Shown: piece by piece, positions 12,019 to 25,020 of the stretch | Layout: every line of letters begins with the position of its first letter | Numbering within the stretch: the first letter of the stretch is position 1 | Origin: Galbula dea | Taxonomy: Eukaryota; Chordata; Aves; Piciformes; Galbulidae | NCBI GenBank assembly: GCA_013399015.1 | Contig: VWZX01009107.1 | Location: forward strand, 248,001-312,000 | Direction of reading: 5' to 3' | Length of the DNA stretch: 64,000 nt | Made by a program: the position numbers and the translations under genes | The notes under the pieces: generated by a model | Databases searched by the model: none | The model's input: the letters and a program-made list of their open reading frames with translations, nothing else | What the model was told of the DNA's origin: nothing

Positions 12019-13370
12019 ATTGTGGATCTGCAAAATGTGAGGGTTTGCTCCTTCTATCTCATCACCTCTAGCACTCATTGACACAAAGCAGCTTATCCCT
12101 GACATCAGTTTTTTAACCTCTCCTTGGGAATCTGGAGCAAGAGTCCCTGAAATGTGCCTTTAGAGTGGAAGATATTTAATGGTTTATCTCATGTTTTAGG
12201 GTTTTTTTGTGACATCATTGATTTGCAAGCTGGTTAACATTACTTTGGAGATTATCATTCTCATGCTGCTCTTTGAAATCAAACACTTTGTGAAGGTGAA
12301 ATGTAATTAAGTAGCTCACACTCTCTGATGAGCTATTAGAACAGTAACTGTAGACTGAACAGGAATAAATAGTCTTTTGGCCTCTACAGCTTCCTAAGCA
12401 ACATGGATGATATCTTCCCCTCTGAAAAAAAAAAGTAAAAACCTTGAGGGGGGTGTAGAAGCTACAGGAACAGGAATGTTTAGTACCCACTGAAGAGAGA
12501 TGTAATGGAGGATGCAGTTGTGCCACAGAGGGACGAAAAGATCAATGCTCAGTTCTAACTCAGCCTAATCCTCTCGAAGACATGCCTCCCCTGAGTGAAA
12601 GCTCTGCTTTAAATCAAGAACATTTTCTTTGATTTACAGTTCAAAGCACTCCAGTTTCCATCCAGGTCCACACCCAGAGGCAGAAGAGTGACCAGGCACA
12701 TCATCTGAACTAATGATCAAGCAATCGCGTGTCGCTTGGAGAGATGGTCAGAAAGAATGTGGAGAGAGGCCCAAGTGCCTTGGTTACTGAAGCAGACTCC
12801 TGCAGTGGGACACAGGATGTAGATCTGTGGGAGAAACTTGTGTCCCCTTCAGACAGAAAGTAAAGAATTACTTTTGCATGTCTTAAAAGCGCCTGTTGGC
12901 AATCTGCTACAGAACAGCCCAACAGTGGGCAACTGGTTCTCTCTCAGGGAACACCATCCTGCTCAGTATCAGTTTTGTTAACCTTCTCTGCTTATTTGTA
13001 CACTAGAAATTTTGGAGCCACTGCCAAGACTTTTTTGAAGGAGTATGGCTGGGGGAGCTGATGGTCTCACACACACAGCTCCCAGATCCTACTCTGTACA
13101 ACAACTCTCCTTACCCTGTTATCACAATTGACTGGTGCATCTTCTCCCACACCCCTCCTGGGGTTGCCACCATGCTTCTCTCTTCAGCATTGTGCTTCAT
13201 GAGGCATAGGTGAGACCTGGTGTAATGGGAGAACCAAGTAGGTGAGAGAAGCCAGGATGAGGGACACAGGAGTCTGTGAGTTGTTAGAGAGAAAATTGAA
13301 GTGGACTGTGAAGCTTGACTCTTCTGTACTTTGCAGGCTACAGTTGTTCATGCTATACTGGGGGCATGAC

Positions 13371-13410
13371 TTTTGTTAAATTTTGTTAAATTTTGTTAAA
13401 TTTTGTCAAA
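13371..13410. repeat. Tandem 10-mer TTTTGTTAAA, four copies
   Basis: Three perfect copies of TTTTGTTAAA are followed by a fourth with one change (TTTTGTCAAA). The array is exact in phase and 40 bp long. Confidence 0.9.
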
Positions 13411-13759
13411 ATTCAAGAAGTGAGCTGCCTCAGAGATGACTGGTTTTGAACTTGGAAGTTTGTGGCTGTTTAGGTTAAGGAATAAAATCACCTTGGACTA
13501 CTGCAGGCTGGGGCTAACCAAAGCAGAGCTGAGAAGTTGACAGCAGTGCTGTGGTTGTGGACACTGAGGCAACTGTGGCTGTAGTTTATCCATATTTTCT
13601 CTGCAATAAGGACAGTTAGCACTGAGGGAGTGCTCCAGAGCTCCTCTGGAGCCATTACAAAGCCCCTAGGGGTGTGTCAGCTTACAAGAGCTTGCTGACC
13701 AGTGAAGTTGACCGAATCTCACCTTCAGAAGAATCTAGGGATGAAAGCAAGTAATGAAA

Positions 13760-14775
13760 TGTGTGGCAGATAAGTTACATGGGATAAGCCTGGAAAATGA
13801 TAAACCTAATGCTTATCTTTAGAAAGCAGGGAAAGGAAGAGCCAGAGACTCATGGAACAAATAATCAAACTAGCTGCAAGGACAAATTGGATTTGTCAAG
13901 TTCAAATTGTATTAAAGCAGCCTAATTTCCTTCTGTGACAGGATAACAGGCCTTGTGGATTAGGGAAGAAGGAATAGGAGTTCATAAATCATGACTGCAG
14001 GGAGACTTTTATCACAGCTACATGTGAAATCCCCATGAGCAAGTAAGGGAAACATGGTCTGGATGCATCAGTTCAACACCACTTCATAACTAAAGGGAAT
14101 AATTAATAGATTGCTGTCACACTGGAGTGTATTTGTGAAATTTGCAGAAGACACCAAGCTGAGAGAGGTGCAAATACTTTGAAAGGAAGAATTAGGATCC
14201 AGACTATACCTGGTATCTTGGAGGAGATGATGAGGACAAAATACTGTGTGAGTTCATAAGGAAAAACCCTAGAGTCAGCAAGGAAAACCTGCAGTCCAAA
14301 CTCCACAGACCTGGGAATAGTTGAAACAGAATAAAAATCATGGAGCAGATCTGGAAGTTATAGTCAATATGAGTTAGTAATATGGCTAAAAGGTAAATAT
14401 TGTACTGGGATGTATAAAACAAAGGCATTTTGTCTGCAATGTACATGTAGATTTCCTTCTCTTCTCAGTGCAGATGTGGTGTTCAGCTGGAGAGTGGTGT
14501 CCAGCTGTGAACACCTTGAGCACTTAAAGAAAAATGCAGATGAAGTAAGGTCTTGATTCTCCTCTAAGCTCTTTGGCAAGATTAAAGGATCCAGACTTGC
14601 TTGATCTAAAGAAGAGAGGAATTAAAGCAGACAGATTAACCATCTTCAAAAACATAAATGGCAAAAAGGGCAGGGATAGCCTCAAAGAAGACAACAATAA
14701 CCTGCCAACAAGCAGTGAGGAGTCTCCACTGCATCAAAAGAGATTCAGCTGGGGTAATAGGGTCTAAGAGCAATA
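13760..14775 (+). mobile_element. Ancient CR1-type LINE, reverse-transcriptase region, decayed
   Basis: A heavily diverged copy that still aligns by eye to successive blocks of CR1 ORF2. These are a GTGGCAGATA...ATAAGCCTGGAAA block, TTTCCTTCTGTGACAGGATAAC with GGCCTTGTGGAT near 13928-13960, the TGACTGCAGGGAGACTTTTATCACA block near 13991, AAATTTGCAGAAGACACCAAGCTGA near 14139 (the FADDT-like reverse-transcriptase core), and a GTGTCCAGCTGTG...CACTTAAAGAAAAATGCAGATG block near 14500. Many stops and indels break the frame. The order and orientation of the blocks match a single plus-strand insertion of about 1 kb. The divergence suggests it predates the younger CR1 fragments at 6845 and 52975. Confidence 0.78.
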
Positions 14776-17700
14776 ACAAGGCACTATTACAGGTTATCTA
14801 GGCAGATGCTGGCATCTTCCTTGTTAGAGTTTGCTAACCCTGGTTAGCAAACATTGCTCAGGAAAGATGAGGTGAGCTGATGATCTTTCCTAGTCCCCTC
14901 CTGTTTATGATGACTCTGTATGTGCTGGATTAGATATCAGTGTAATAAAAGAACATAAAAGCAATAAAAGAAACTCAAACCAGTATTCAGCCACTGAAGG
15001 TAATAATAGGATTTCAGCATCAGCACATCAATGTTGTCATTTCCTGTCCTTGTCAAAGTAGAGCAGGAACTGACCTTTTACATAGGCAGTGTGTAGGCAT
15101 CTGGCTGAAGGACCAGATCTGGCTGAAGGAGCAGATCACTGAGCCCAGCAGACAGCACAGCTGTGCTCTCTGTGCTGCTTACTCCAGAGCCCAAGAAGCC
15201 AGGCTGGGAAGGGCAAGGTAGATAGACTGAGCTCATGCTGGGGTGAAGAACCCTTCCCAGGAGGATCATCTCCATCCTCTGGAAGAAGAGGGTGTATCAA
15301 CACCTTGGCTCCAATCCAGCACTGTCCTTTTCTTTCCTTCTGCTTTTCCTGAGGCAGTAGTAGAAATATGCATGTATGTTGCTCACCCTGTTGAGAAGCC
15401 TGTGCCAACACTGCAGAAGAGGGAGATGCCATTCCAATAAACTTTCACTGTGTGACTTTCTCAACAGCTAAAATTTTATCAATTCTTTCCCTAAAGTCAC
15501 CTCTGCCTGGAGAACACAAGCATCTCAGAAGGGACTTAGAGGATGTACGAATTCCTTCCCTGCCATCATGTGTTATAAGCCAACTGGATTGTGAATTGAA
15601 GATAATTGGATGCACTGATATAATGAGATAAAGACCCATGTGACAATTAATAATTCTATCTAAATAAAGTTCTAATTCAATGTTATGAATGTCTTCTTTC
15701 TCAGCTTTTCACAGACGACCTAGACTAACATTGCCATCTCCTGCCTGCCTGTTTAGCCTGACTTCAGCAGGGCTACAGGCAAGGATGTGAACTTACAAGG
15801 GACACTGACTAGTATCAGTACAGGAAAATAAACATATTTTCATGCCATGTGATGTGCCAACAGTCATATAACCATACAGCCTCTTTGCATTCCCCCATTT
15901 GCATCATGTTGTGGATATTCCGATGTGCAAGTACAATAAACTTCCTTCCTGAAGTCTGGGATCACTGAGCATTGAGCACCTCTTGTCATTAAAAGTGGAG
16001 TCTTTTTCAACAGAGTTCCCTCCTGTCTTCTGGAGCCAAAAAAGTGGTACAGGTAGTGTGATGCTATGTGACTCCCTGAGACAGACCTATCACAGTAAGG
16101 AATAAAAAAGCAGATTAAACTTCATGGTTCCACTGGGCCCTTGGTAGAATCACAAGATAAAAAGATCAAAGCCCAAATTGATTTCAGGTTTTTTGAAAGA
16201 CCTATTTAGTGATTAAAGATTTCAGGTCTTCACTAATGCTTTCAATAATATTTCTAACATCAAAACTCTCTTGGAAAGATAGATGCATAATGGATCAATA
16301 AGAGGAATGATTTCTGTATTGCCAACCTGTTCTCGGCAGTCACATGCTAAAGATGAAGTGGAGACATTTTCTGTCAGTCCATGGCTTTTGAGAAATTACT
16401 TAGCCTCCACTAAGTCATTTATCTTTCCTGCTATCCTATCATTAATAACTAGATATAAATAATACAGCTGCTTCTCTCATCAAAAAGGAACCCCAATAGC
16501 GTGTTAAGGCTCTCCAGGCTTCAGTTCCAATCTCCTATCACTTTCTGTGCTGTGTGAGTTCTGCTTCCTGTAAAGACAAGGTTGAACACATAGAGATTGC
16601 AATTTAAAAATGGTCTGAGGTGCACACTTCTGGCTCTTGGACAGCATTTCAGCAGGCACAGATCTGCAGCCCACACTGTGCTAAATTCCTAATCCCATTG
16701 TAGCTGTGGTGGTCTAGAGGTAGGACAGACACAGACTGCAGGAAGAAATGGTACCTTTTTGGTTTTATTCTTGGAGCAACTGGTGTAGCTGGAAAAATAA
16801 CCAAGTCTTCAGGCACAAACTTCCCTGCAGATAGAAAAAGCTAGAAAGTTTCCCTGTGTTTTTAGAGCCCAATCAGGTCTAAAGAAAGATATCATCTCTC
16901 CTGACAGACTTGCATCACTCCAGCCTGGATGGCAGGACTCAGCAGTGCTTGCTTGTGGGGTGTGCTAATGCCTGCTGTGGTGGCCTCCTTGGGGACTGTG
17001 GTCCTCTTGGACAAGGCAGACATGTGGCAGCAGGAGGTGAGTGGGGCGAGGAAGGGAAAAACCTAACCATTTGCCTCCACATAGTTCACCTCTATCCTGC
17101 AACCCACAGCAGGCTTTCATTTCCCCTCAGCCCTCAGGGATCTCAGCTTTTCCTCTAGTTCAAACAACATCCCTGCCATCTCTTATCTGATCAGCCTTCA
17201 GTCCTATTGCTCTTCTTCCATCTTTCCAGCAAGCCCACCCAGCACCCCAGCAGCAGTGGTAACCCAGCACCACCTGCTCCACAGGTACCCATTAGCAGCT
17301 ATTGCTTACCAGAGACATCAGAGAAAAGGAAAAGAAGCCATGCCACAGCTTCACTGAGCACAAGTTCAAAGCTCATCTTCCCAGGGAAGTGCTTATTGAA
17401 GCAAAGTCTCTAAGAGGAGAGAGAAATTCTAACAGAATAAATCATATCACTGCAAGATTGGTTCAAAAGTGCTAAGAGAGGCAACACAAAATATGAACAT
17501 TCCTTCTTAATGTAGAAATAAGGGATTTAACATTATGAAAGAAGTCCAAGGAGCTGTTTAAATAAAGGGAAAAGGTTTTAAGTCAACTGCTACTTTTGCA
17601 GGCTTGGTGACTTCACCTTCTGAACAGTTTACTCAAATCCAGAAGTACTTCAGGTTCTGCATTAACTAGACTGCATTTCCACAAAATATGGCCTAAGTAC

Positions 17701-20700
17701 CCTTTTTGGACTTCCTTGAACATGTGCTAAATGCAGAACTGGGAATTGTTTAAATGCTGAGTCAAGCTCATAGTGAGGAACATAACTGTAAGTCATAAGA
17801 GAGTCTGTTTCACCTTGGAACTGCATCCACCTCTGTCTTTCCCTGTGCACTGGTCTCGGGTCATTATGCCTGCACAACAGCATTGATTTCCACAGCAGGC
17901 TGGTTTTGGGGGCGTGAGGCATCTCAGAAGGCAGTGCTGGTGCTCCAGTGGCCATAGACCCTGGGGACCCTTGCTCTGTGGACCAAAAAGTGTCATCCTG
18001 TGCCCAGAGTAAGTAAGGGCTTTGCCTTGTGCAAACCACCTCAGTGCCCTAGCTGGCACTTAGGTTCTTTTAGTCTAGGAAGCCAAAGCAATATTGCTCT
18101 CCACTGGTCCTGAAACTAGTTTAGCTGCTAATGTGAGTTGGACAAAATGGTTGTTGGTACCATCAGGGGCACTTTGAAACCAAGGCTCAGATTCCTGAGA
18201 CGTGTTGGTGTTATTCCATCTCTACCAGGATCTCTGGCTTTCCAGCCTCAGCTGTGGCAGGCACAGGCATTATGAGTGGCAGTAGTGTGACTGCACAGCA
18301 GTGTAGGAACAGTGTCACCTCCTGTGGGACCAGTGTTGTGCCAGGAATTTTTGCTCAGGGGATCTGTTGCTCAACTCTTACTCAAAGCAGGCAGAAACTC
18401 ACTCAGTGTGAGCTCTGACATTGTCCAACGTGAGCCTCCCTAGCAAATGGATTTGCTGCCCTCAAACAGTGACATTCCCATCAGGTAAAACCTACAGGTC
18501 CTCTGAATATTTCAGATTTCTAAAGCTTGTGATATTATGTTGAAACCCATGTTTCCAGCTGTTATGTCTGCTGATCCTCACTGCTGGCTGAGGAGGAGGT
18601 GAGGAGCCCTGCTCCCAAAACATCTGGGCAGACCCTGCAGGTGACAGGACTGACTCTGAAGCACCCAACAAAGCCAGCAACACTCAACAAACCCAGCCAA
18701 ACACCAGCATCCAGAAGCTCTATGCTAACAGTAAAGGGAGGGCAAACACTTCTCATCACATTCTGAGGACTGTCTGAGGGCTATGCAGGCAACATTGGCC
18801 TCTGCAGGCTGCAGGTTTATTCCTCAGCAGTGTGGGGTGAAGGTCTCACCTGCATGCTGGTGACATGGAGGAAGCCTGTTAGATGATAGGTATTTCTGGT
18901 ACAGTGAGCAGCACTGAAACAATTAACTCTCCTGGCATTTAGGTGACCATAATTAGGCTTCCTGTGAACAGCCCTTTGAGAAAAATATTAGCAATTCACA
19001 CCTATCTGGGACCTACAGCTTTTCAGTCTACTTGGGGCAGGCTGGAATTAGGTGTGTAAATCTCTTTGAGCACCTTGGACACTCTGCAGTTGTCTTAAGG
19101 AGCTCTGGCAGTCACTGGCTTGGCCTCCCTCACTCAGTCTTTTAACCTGCTGTTCCTGGCATCACCTCCATGAATAAAAATGTTCCTGGCTTGCAAGGCA
19201 TGCTTCCCAGAAAACTACTCTTCTTAAGGACCCACAAATCTTACTTCTGTCTGAGCATGGCTTGATACAGCTAGAACAGCTGTGGAAGATAAGTCCAAGA
19301 CTGCTGTGGCTGGTTGAAGTACAAAAGATTTTAATATCAATACATTTAACCGTGGCTTATCACACCTGAGAAAAACCTTTCATTTCCACATCAGTTTCTT
19401 CCAATGAAGCTGGAAGAGGTGCCTGGGAGCAGCTTGGATGCCAGAGAGGTTTCTTGCAGAGTTAAGGACTTAATTTGAGAGTAATTTCCAGTAAGTCACC
19501 AGGAAAGCTTATGGGCTGAAGGTTTTTGCAGGATATTAAGAGTTCTATCACCCCTTCCAGAGCTACCTGCAAATCCTGTGCTGGTGTGATAACTAACCCC
19601 AGGGCCACCAAAAGGCAGGGAGCAGCCAATGTCCTTACAAACTAGAAGAGGTCTGTTTTCCAGACAGGGAGGTAGGGAGAGCTACAATTGTTGTTCTAAT
19701 GCTGTTAATGGGCAACAGTATGCTAATTAGTCAGATTAACTAAGCGGGTGAGTCATGCACTAACCCTTCTTGAAAGAAAGTGCCCATTTTGAGATGCTAA
19801 ATGAGAACATAAATGCAATCAGGCATAGAATTCTTGAAAGATAAGAGGAGAGCAGACCTGCTTGTTAATGGAGCCAGGGAAATGAATTCTGCTTTGGAGA
19901 GGGGTGCACTTCTTCATATTCAGGGTTCATTTTAGTGGGGAAGGGTTCAAAACCTTCAGGTCTATACAATGGATTTCACTCAGGTCTAAGTAGCTTTAAT
20001 GACCTGAAGTAACAAAGATATTTCTGATCTTCTCTGCTAGGTTTGCACCTTGGAAAGACTTTTTTTTTTTTCTAATTAGAGGCATTCAGATGTCTCAAAT
20101 GAAGACAAAACTATAATATTCTGAAAAAATCCAAGTCCTCTCATCTAAAATTGATGGGAAAGTATTAAAAATGTTTACTGTGAGTGCTCAAGCTTTAATA
20201 CTGAAAAGCTACAATCTCCTCACATTAGAGAAGTTGACATTGATGCTCACAGGGACCACAGGTGTGGTCCTGCTGTCGTGTTGGGAGTCACCACCAAGGG
20301 TGAAGAAAGGAGGGCTGGGTGTCCTTCTGTGGAGAAGATCAGCACCATTGTTTGGGGTGTGTGATCCCTTCCTTGGTGGCCACTTGCATGTGAGCCTAAT
20401 TTAACCTTTTTCTCTTCATCACTGAATGGTGTAGGCACCAGGGAAATGGGGAGGTGGTGCTAGCAGCCATCCAACACTGTCTGAGATACTCCAAGCCCTG
20501 AGCTAAGCACTGCTCAGCCAGCACCAGACTCTGAAATTCCTGCCAGCTTTCCCAGTGCCTGATGTGGCAAAAGGAGGAAGCATCAGGCCTGGCTCCTCAT
20601 ACCTGCCCAACAACCACTCCTGTACGTGGTGTTTCTTGTGCCAGCAGCCCCAGCAGCTCTTTGGGCACTGTTGGGTTTGCTGCTGGAGATTAAAACCATG

Positions 20701-23700
20701 TCTCCATGTGCCTGTAGCCAGCAGGGAGGTCAGGCAGCTCTGTGAGGAGGGCTAGTGCTGGGCAGAACCTCCAAAGGAACCATGCCCAAAGGGGTTCTGT
20801 GGTCAGCAGGACCTCATGAAGAAAACACAAACCTTACCACAGCCACCCCCAGGCACCGAATTCACCCTGAAAATATTCTGCCTTGTGCTTGGCTTTGACC
20901 AAGCTCTGTTAACTCATCTTTTGCCAGAGCTAGTCATTGTTCTTAAAGACTTCTGCCCCTTCCAGTCTGATTTCAAGGCAGTTGCTGGCAGTAGGACTGC
21001 CAGAAGTGCTGGGTCTGCTATCTGCCTTCTTTTCTAACCCAAAGTCTTTCCAGTGCCACTGCAATGGCCACCAGCTTCCACCCCAAATGTGGCTGCAGTT
21101 AGATGATTGGTGAAGTGATCCCTATATATATTTGCAATTCTCTGAAGTGCCTTCAGGCTTGCAAAAGGCACTATATAAATCAATTAATAACAATATCAGA
21201 GGTCACTCAGCCAATAAGAATACAATTTAGTTTAATGAGAGATAAATAAGACAGACAGAGTGAGAGGGGAAGGGAGCTGCTAGGCTCTCTACTTGATGCC
21301 AGGCTCTAAATATGCCAGCTCCTCACTTTATCACAGTGATCATCAGAAACACAGGAGATAATTGTGTCATTGCCATTTCTTAGTCCAGTGTAATATCTGT
21401 TACTGGTTTTGATGTCTCACTCAGCTCTGTACCAGTATGGTTTTAGAAAGAGTGTACATTATTTTCATGAAAACAAATATGAGCATGAGGAAGCATTTTT
21501 CCCTTGCGTGCAATTCCTACTAAAGAATTTACATTCTTCTAATTTACTGCTTTACTGCACCACTTAGTGCACTCCTGAGATGTGCAGAATGTCCTCACAG
21601 TTAAGAATGTGCAGATGAAATTTACCCTTTTTGCACTGAATCACTCACTTTTCCCTTGGAAGTCACCATGCTCTTTCCTCCCTCTAAATCTCCTTTAACC
21701 ACTCTGAGAAAAGATTATTCTACACAGTTACAAAATAGATCCAAAATGGGTAGTTGGCAGTTTATTTGGATTTTAGGATAATTATGTATTTTTTGTGACC
21801 AGTCTGATACTAAACAGGTGAACAGAAATACTTTGCTCAACATTTGATCCTATTACATGGGACTGTGGATATAGAAGTGAAGATTCTGCATTGTAGCCCC
21901 AAACAAAAAGCTGTGCTGCAATCACCCTCATCAAAGCAGTATTAGATAAGTTGTCAGAAAATGCAGAGGACATGGAGAGAGAACCCCAGGTGGAGTAGGA
22001 CAGGGGATGGGGGAGACCTGTGTAGCAAAACAAAGAAGTGTTTGGTTTGCTCTACAGTAGCACACAAGCTGCACAGCCTATTGCGGTGTCTGTGTCCACA
22101 TGAACCAGCTGGGATGTGCTGCATGATGCCTTGGGCCTTGCTGCCTTTGTTGTGCAGCCCAAAGAGCTGTTAGGGAAGGTGGCAGCTCCTGCCCAGCCCC
22201 TGCACATGCCCTTTCTGGGAGTCCAGAGGGAGCTTGTGCATTGGTACAGGGGCTGAGAAATGTTCCAAGGCTCAGTATTATAGAAACAGCCATTACCAGC
22301 AGACCATGAACCGTGCATCTAATGCAGAATAAATCACTATGAAGCACTCTTGGTGAGCAAGCCCATAGCTGTAGGGCAAGGCTGACTTGGGCTAAAATTT
22401 GACACAGTTTAGTGTAGCATCATTACATGCAGAATCAGCTCACCTGGTTATTCCTAGAAACTTCTATTTGGTTTATATTTTAGCTGAGTCTGCACACACT
22501 GTTTGTCTCTCTGCCTGGCAGTTGCCTGCATCATGCTCTAACAGAGTACTTGTCCAGATCTCAGGCCCTGAAGGAGGCAGAACAGACCTTCCTAAGGCTC
22601 CTTGAACAGAGCTGACCTCACATACATTGGCACTTCTGAGGTTGCATCCCCCCAAAATTCCACTTTCATTTTTGAGTCCTTTCACATGCCTCAAAGCAGC
22701 CTGTGTAAAGCTGGGGCTGTCTGCTTCACACTTAGGTAATCCACTCACAGCAACTCAGATCTGGACATGAAAACATTGGTTCTGCAAGGGGGGCTGCTCT
22801 TTGTTCTCCCTCCCAGTGCCAAAAAAAGCCAGGCTTGAACACCATGACAAAGGATTAGCTCAAGCTGAGGCCAGGCTGCAATGCAAACAGCCAGGCAGGG
22901 AACAGAATGCCTTCTTTTATCCAACTTAACATCCCAAAGCTCTACTGATTTCATTGTCATTATGGTGGTGATTAATACGACCCAGAGTACTGCCACCCAC
23001 TGTTAAAGCCTTCCCTGCATCCCTGTTGACAGCTCTCATGACAGAGATTACAGCCTGCCACTGCACTTGTCAGGATGAGCTTTGCCAACGGTCACCCACC
23101 ATCCTTGAGAAGCCCATTCAAACTGAACCTGCTTTGGGAAGCAGAGGACAGGTCATCCTTTAATTGGAACCAATCAGTACAGAATGAACATTCCTTTGCT
23201 CATCTCATCTATTAAGTGTTGTTCCTGGCCTGAAAAAATGATTTTGTGAGTCCTCTCAGCTACCAGTAAGTGTCCTCTGCTGAAGTATGAGGGTGCCAAT
23301 TCTATTCTGCAACTGGCTCCTAAAATGTTTGCATGGTTTATTCCCTAAGCCAGTGTAGGTTAATTACCTCATCTGGAACAGGGACAGGGTTGGGGCACAG
23401 TGACAGACCGAGCAATGGGCCCTTGGGAAGGCCAAGGCTGGGCACAGCCCAGGGAATACCCAGGAGGGTGTTTGGATGAGTTGTCACACGTTTCCAGGGA
23501 ATGCAGGAGAGCAAAGGGAGTAAAACTACACAGCCTGTAGCCTGCCTGGGCTAGCAGAGAAATGTGAGGTTCACAGTGACCAGGGAATAGCCTAGTCTGA
23601 GGCTACACTCACTGACACTTCAGGCTGGAATAGACATGGAGTCTAATGTACAATTTGCTTTGCAGGCCAAGGCTACAACCCTTTATTTTACTTCTTTTCT

Positions 23701-24599
23701 CCCACTGTGAGAGGAATGGCCATGGAAGGGAATGCAAAGACTGCTAACCACATCCAGTATCACTAAGGATTGCAGTGAAAGACCAGTGAAAGATTTTCTG
23801 AAAGGCCAGGGATGGACACAGAGATGAAATATGCTCAGTATGAGTATTCATGCTGGAAGCAACTCAAGTTGTCCAATGACATCTTTGACAGGGTGAACAG
23901 GAGAGATGGTGTCTGGAGCCACCTTAGAACCACCCTCTGAAAACAGGAGGAAGGAATCCAAAGCATGACATCCTTGTGTTAGTCACAAAAAACCCCACTG
24001 TTGTATCTTTTCATTTCAGGTACTGGTAATGCTCAGTAGCTCTTGAAAACAGTGGAGCATATCATGGCAAAAGTGAATGCTTGGAGAATACTTCACAAGA
24101 GGTGGTGGTGTGCCAGACATAATTCTTCACAAATATCTTTCATTTCGTTCCACTAAAAGAAGCAAAGGATCTTAAAAGACAACAGTATTTTTTTCTGAGT
24201 GCCCTGCCACTGGTAGAAGTGCCCCATTTTCCTACAGCAGGTTAATTAATTCAATGCAGTCCTGTATGTAAACCCCATTCACTAAAGCTTACTGAACTCT
24301 CTACCTGAACACTGCCCAGCCAGATTGCAACTTTCATTTGCATCTTGAGTGGAAGTTCTGCTAAGAAGAGGATGTTTGGTCTTAAATAGCAACAAAGTAT
24401 CTGTCTGATCAGCTCTGACCTGGGCAAGTTACAAAGAGAGTTACTAGGGATGGAAAGACCTCGTTGCAAAACTTCAGCCCATTGCAACCCTCAACTTTAT
24501 CATTGCAAGTGAGAGAGAAAACTTCTGGTCTTCTCTGCGCTGGTCAATGTGCAGCTCAAGATGTGCGTCAGGTGGAGATCAGCTAAAAAGAGAAACATC
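14776..24599. other. Intergenic DNA, mostly unrecognised
   Basis: About 9.8 kb without a supported gene. It contains a small direct duplication (CTGGCTGAAGGACCAGAT and its variant, 15101-15137), a poly-T run near 20060-20071, and a SINE/LINE tail-like sequence at 21125-21195. Open frames are all short, overlap on both strands and show no domain pattern. Any enhancers cannot be recognised from a single sequence. Confidence 0.5.
21125..21195 (+). repeat. Possible old SINE/L2-type 3' tail
   Basis: The stretch GTGCCTTCAGGCTTGCAAAAGG, followed by CACTATATAAATCAATTAATAACAA, resembles the tail shared by several vertebrate SINE and L2-like elements (a cgcTATATAAAtgcaa...TTATTATT pattern). Only the tail is evident, and no tRNA-like head is seen upstream. 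The assignment is tentative. Confidence 0.35.
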
Positions 24600-25020
24600 A
24601 GACTGATGGTAGATGTAAAATCCATACTCAGGGAGGAGAGACTGTGTCACAGGCCTAAAGAAAAGTGAAGACTGCTAGCCTTTGGGGTTGAAAACAAAAC
24701 AAAATAAGCTGCTTCAGAAAGAGTGGGAACAAACAGTTCTCCTTATCCACTGGGTGCAAGAGAAGGAAAAGTAGCTCTGAAGGTTCTGTCATTTAGGAAA
24801 GTTTTGGATGATTTTAATTGTGGATTTAAATATTTGGAAAATATCTGTTTTCTCTTTTAGGTTCTTCCTGGAATAATCTCTTTAAACTAATGAGACATTT
24901 AAGCTAGACATTAGGAAGCATTTTCTAATGATGGCAATGACTACATCCTGTCACACATGGCTACAGAGGTTAGACAAGTCAGCAAATGTCTGCTGGGAGT
25001 GCACTGGGCATTGCTGACCC
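24600..25020 (+). mobile_element. Probable ancient CR1-type LINE fragment
   Basis: Weak but collinear similarity to the 3' part of CR1. The pieces are a GAGGAGAGACTG...CTAGCCTTTGGGG block, then GAACAAACAGTTCTCCTTATCCACTGG...GAGAAGGAAAAGTAGC (equivalent to the 'TTCTCC..TCCACTGGGG..GGACAAGAAG' block), then TTTAAGCTAGACATTAGGAAGCATTTTCTAA near 24900, which is the best-preserved segment. The frame is destroyed. Confidence 0.5.

Larger units (their letters stand above)
7266..13759. other. Intergenic DNA without recognised genes
   Basis: No exon, RNA gene or clear transposon was recognised across this span. Simple tracts occur at 8678-8734 (pyrimidine-rich), 11980-12018 (TTTG-rich) and 13371-13410 (10-mer array). 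The longest open frame of the whole window, 201 codons, is at 7532-8137 on the plus strand. It has no recognisable domain and is treated as probably fortuitous. Confidence 0.5.
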
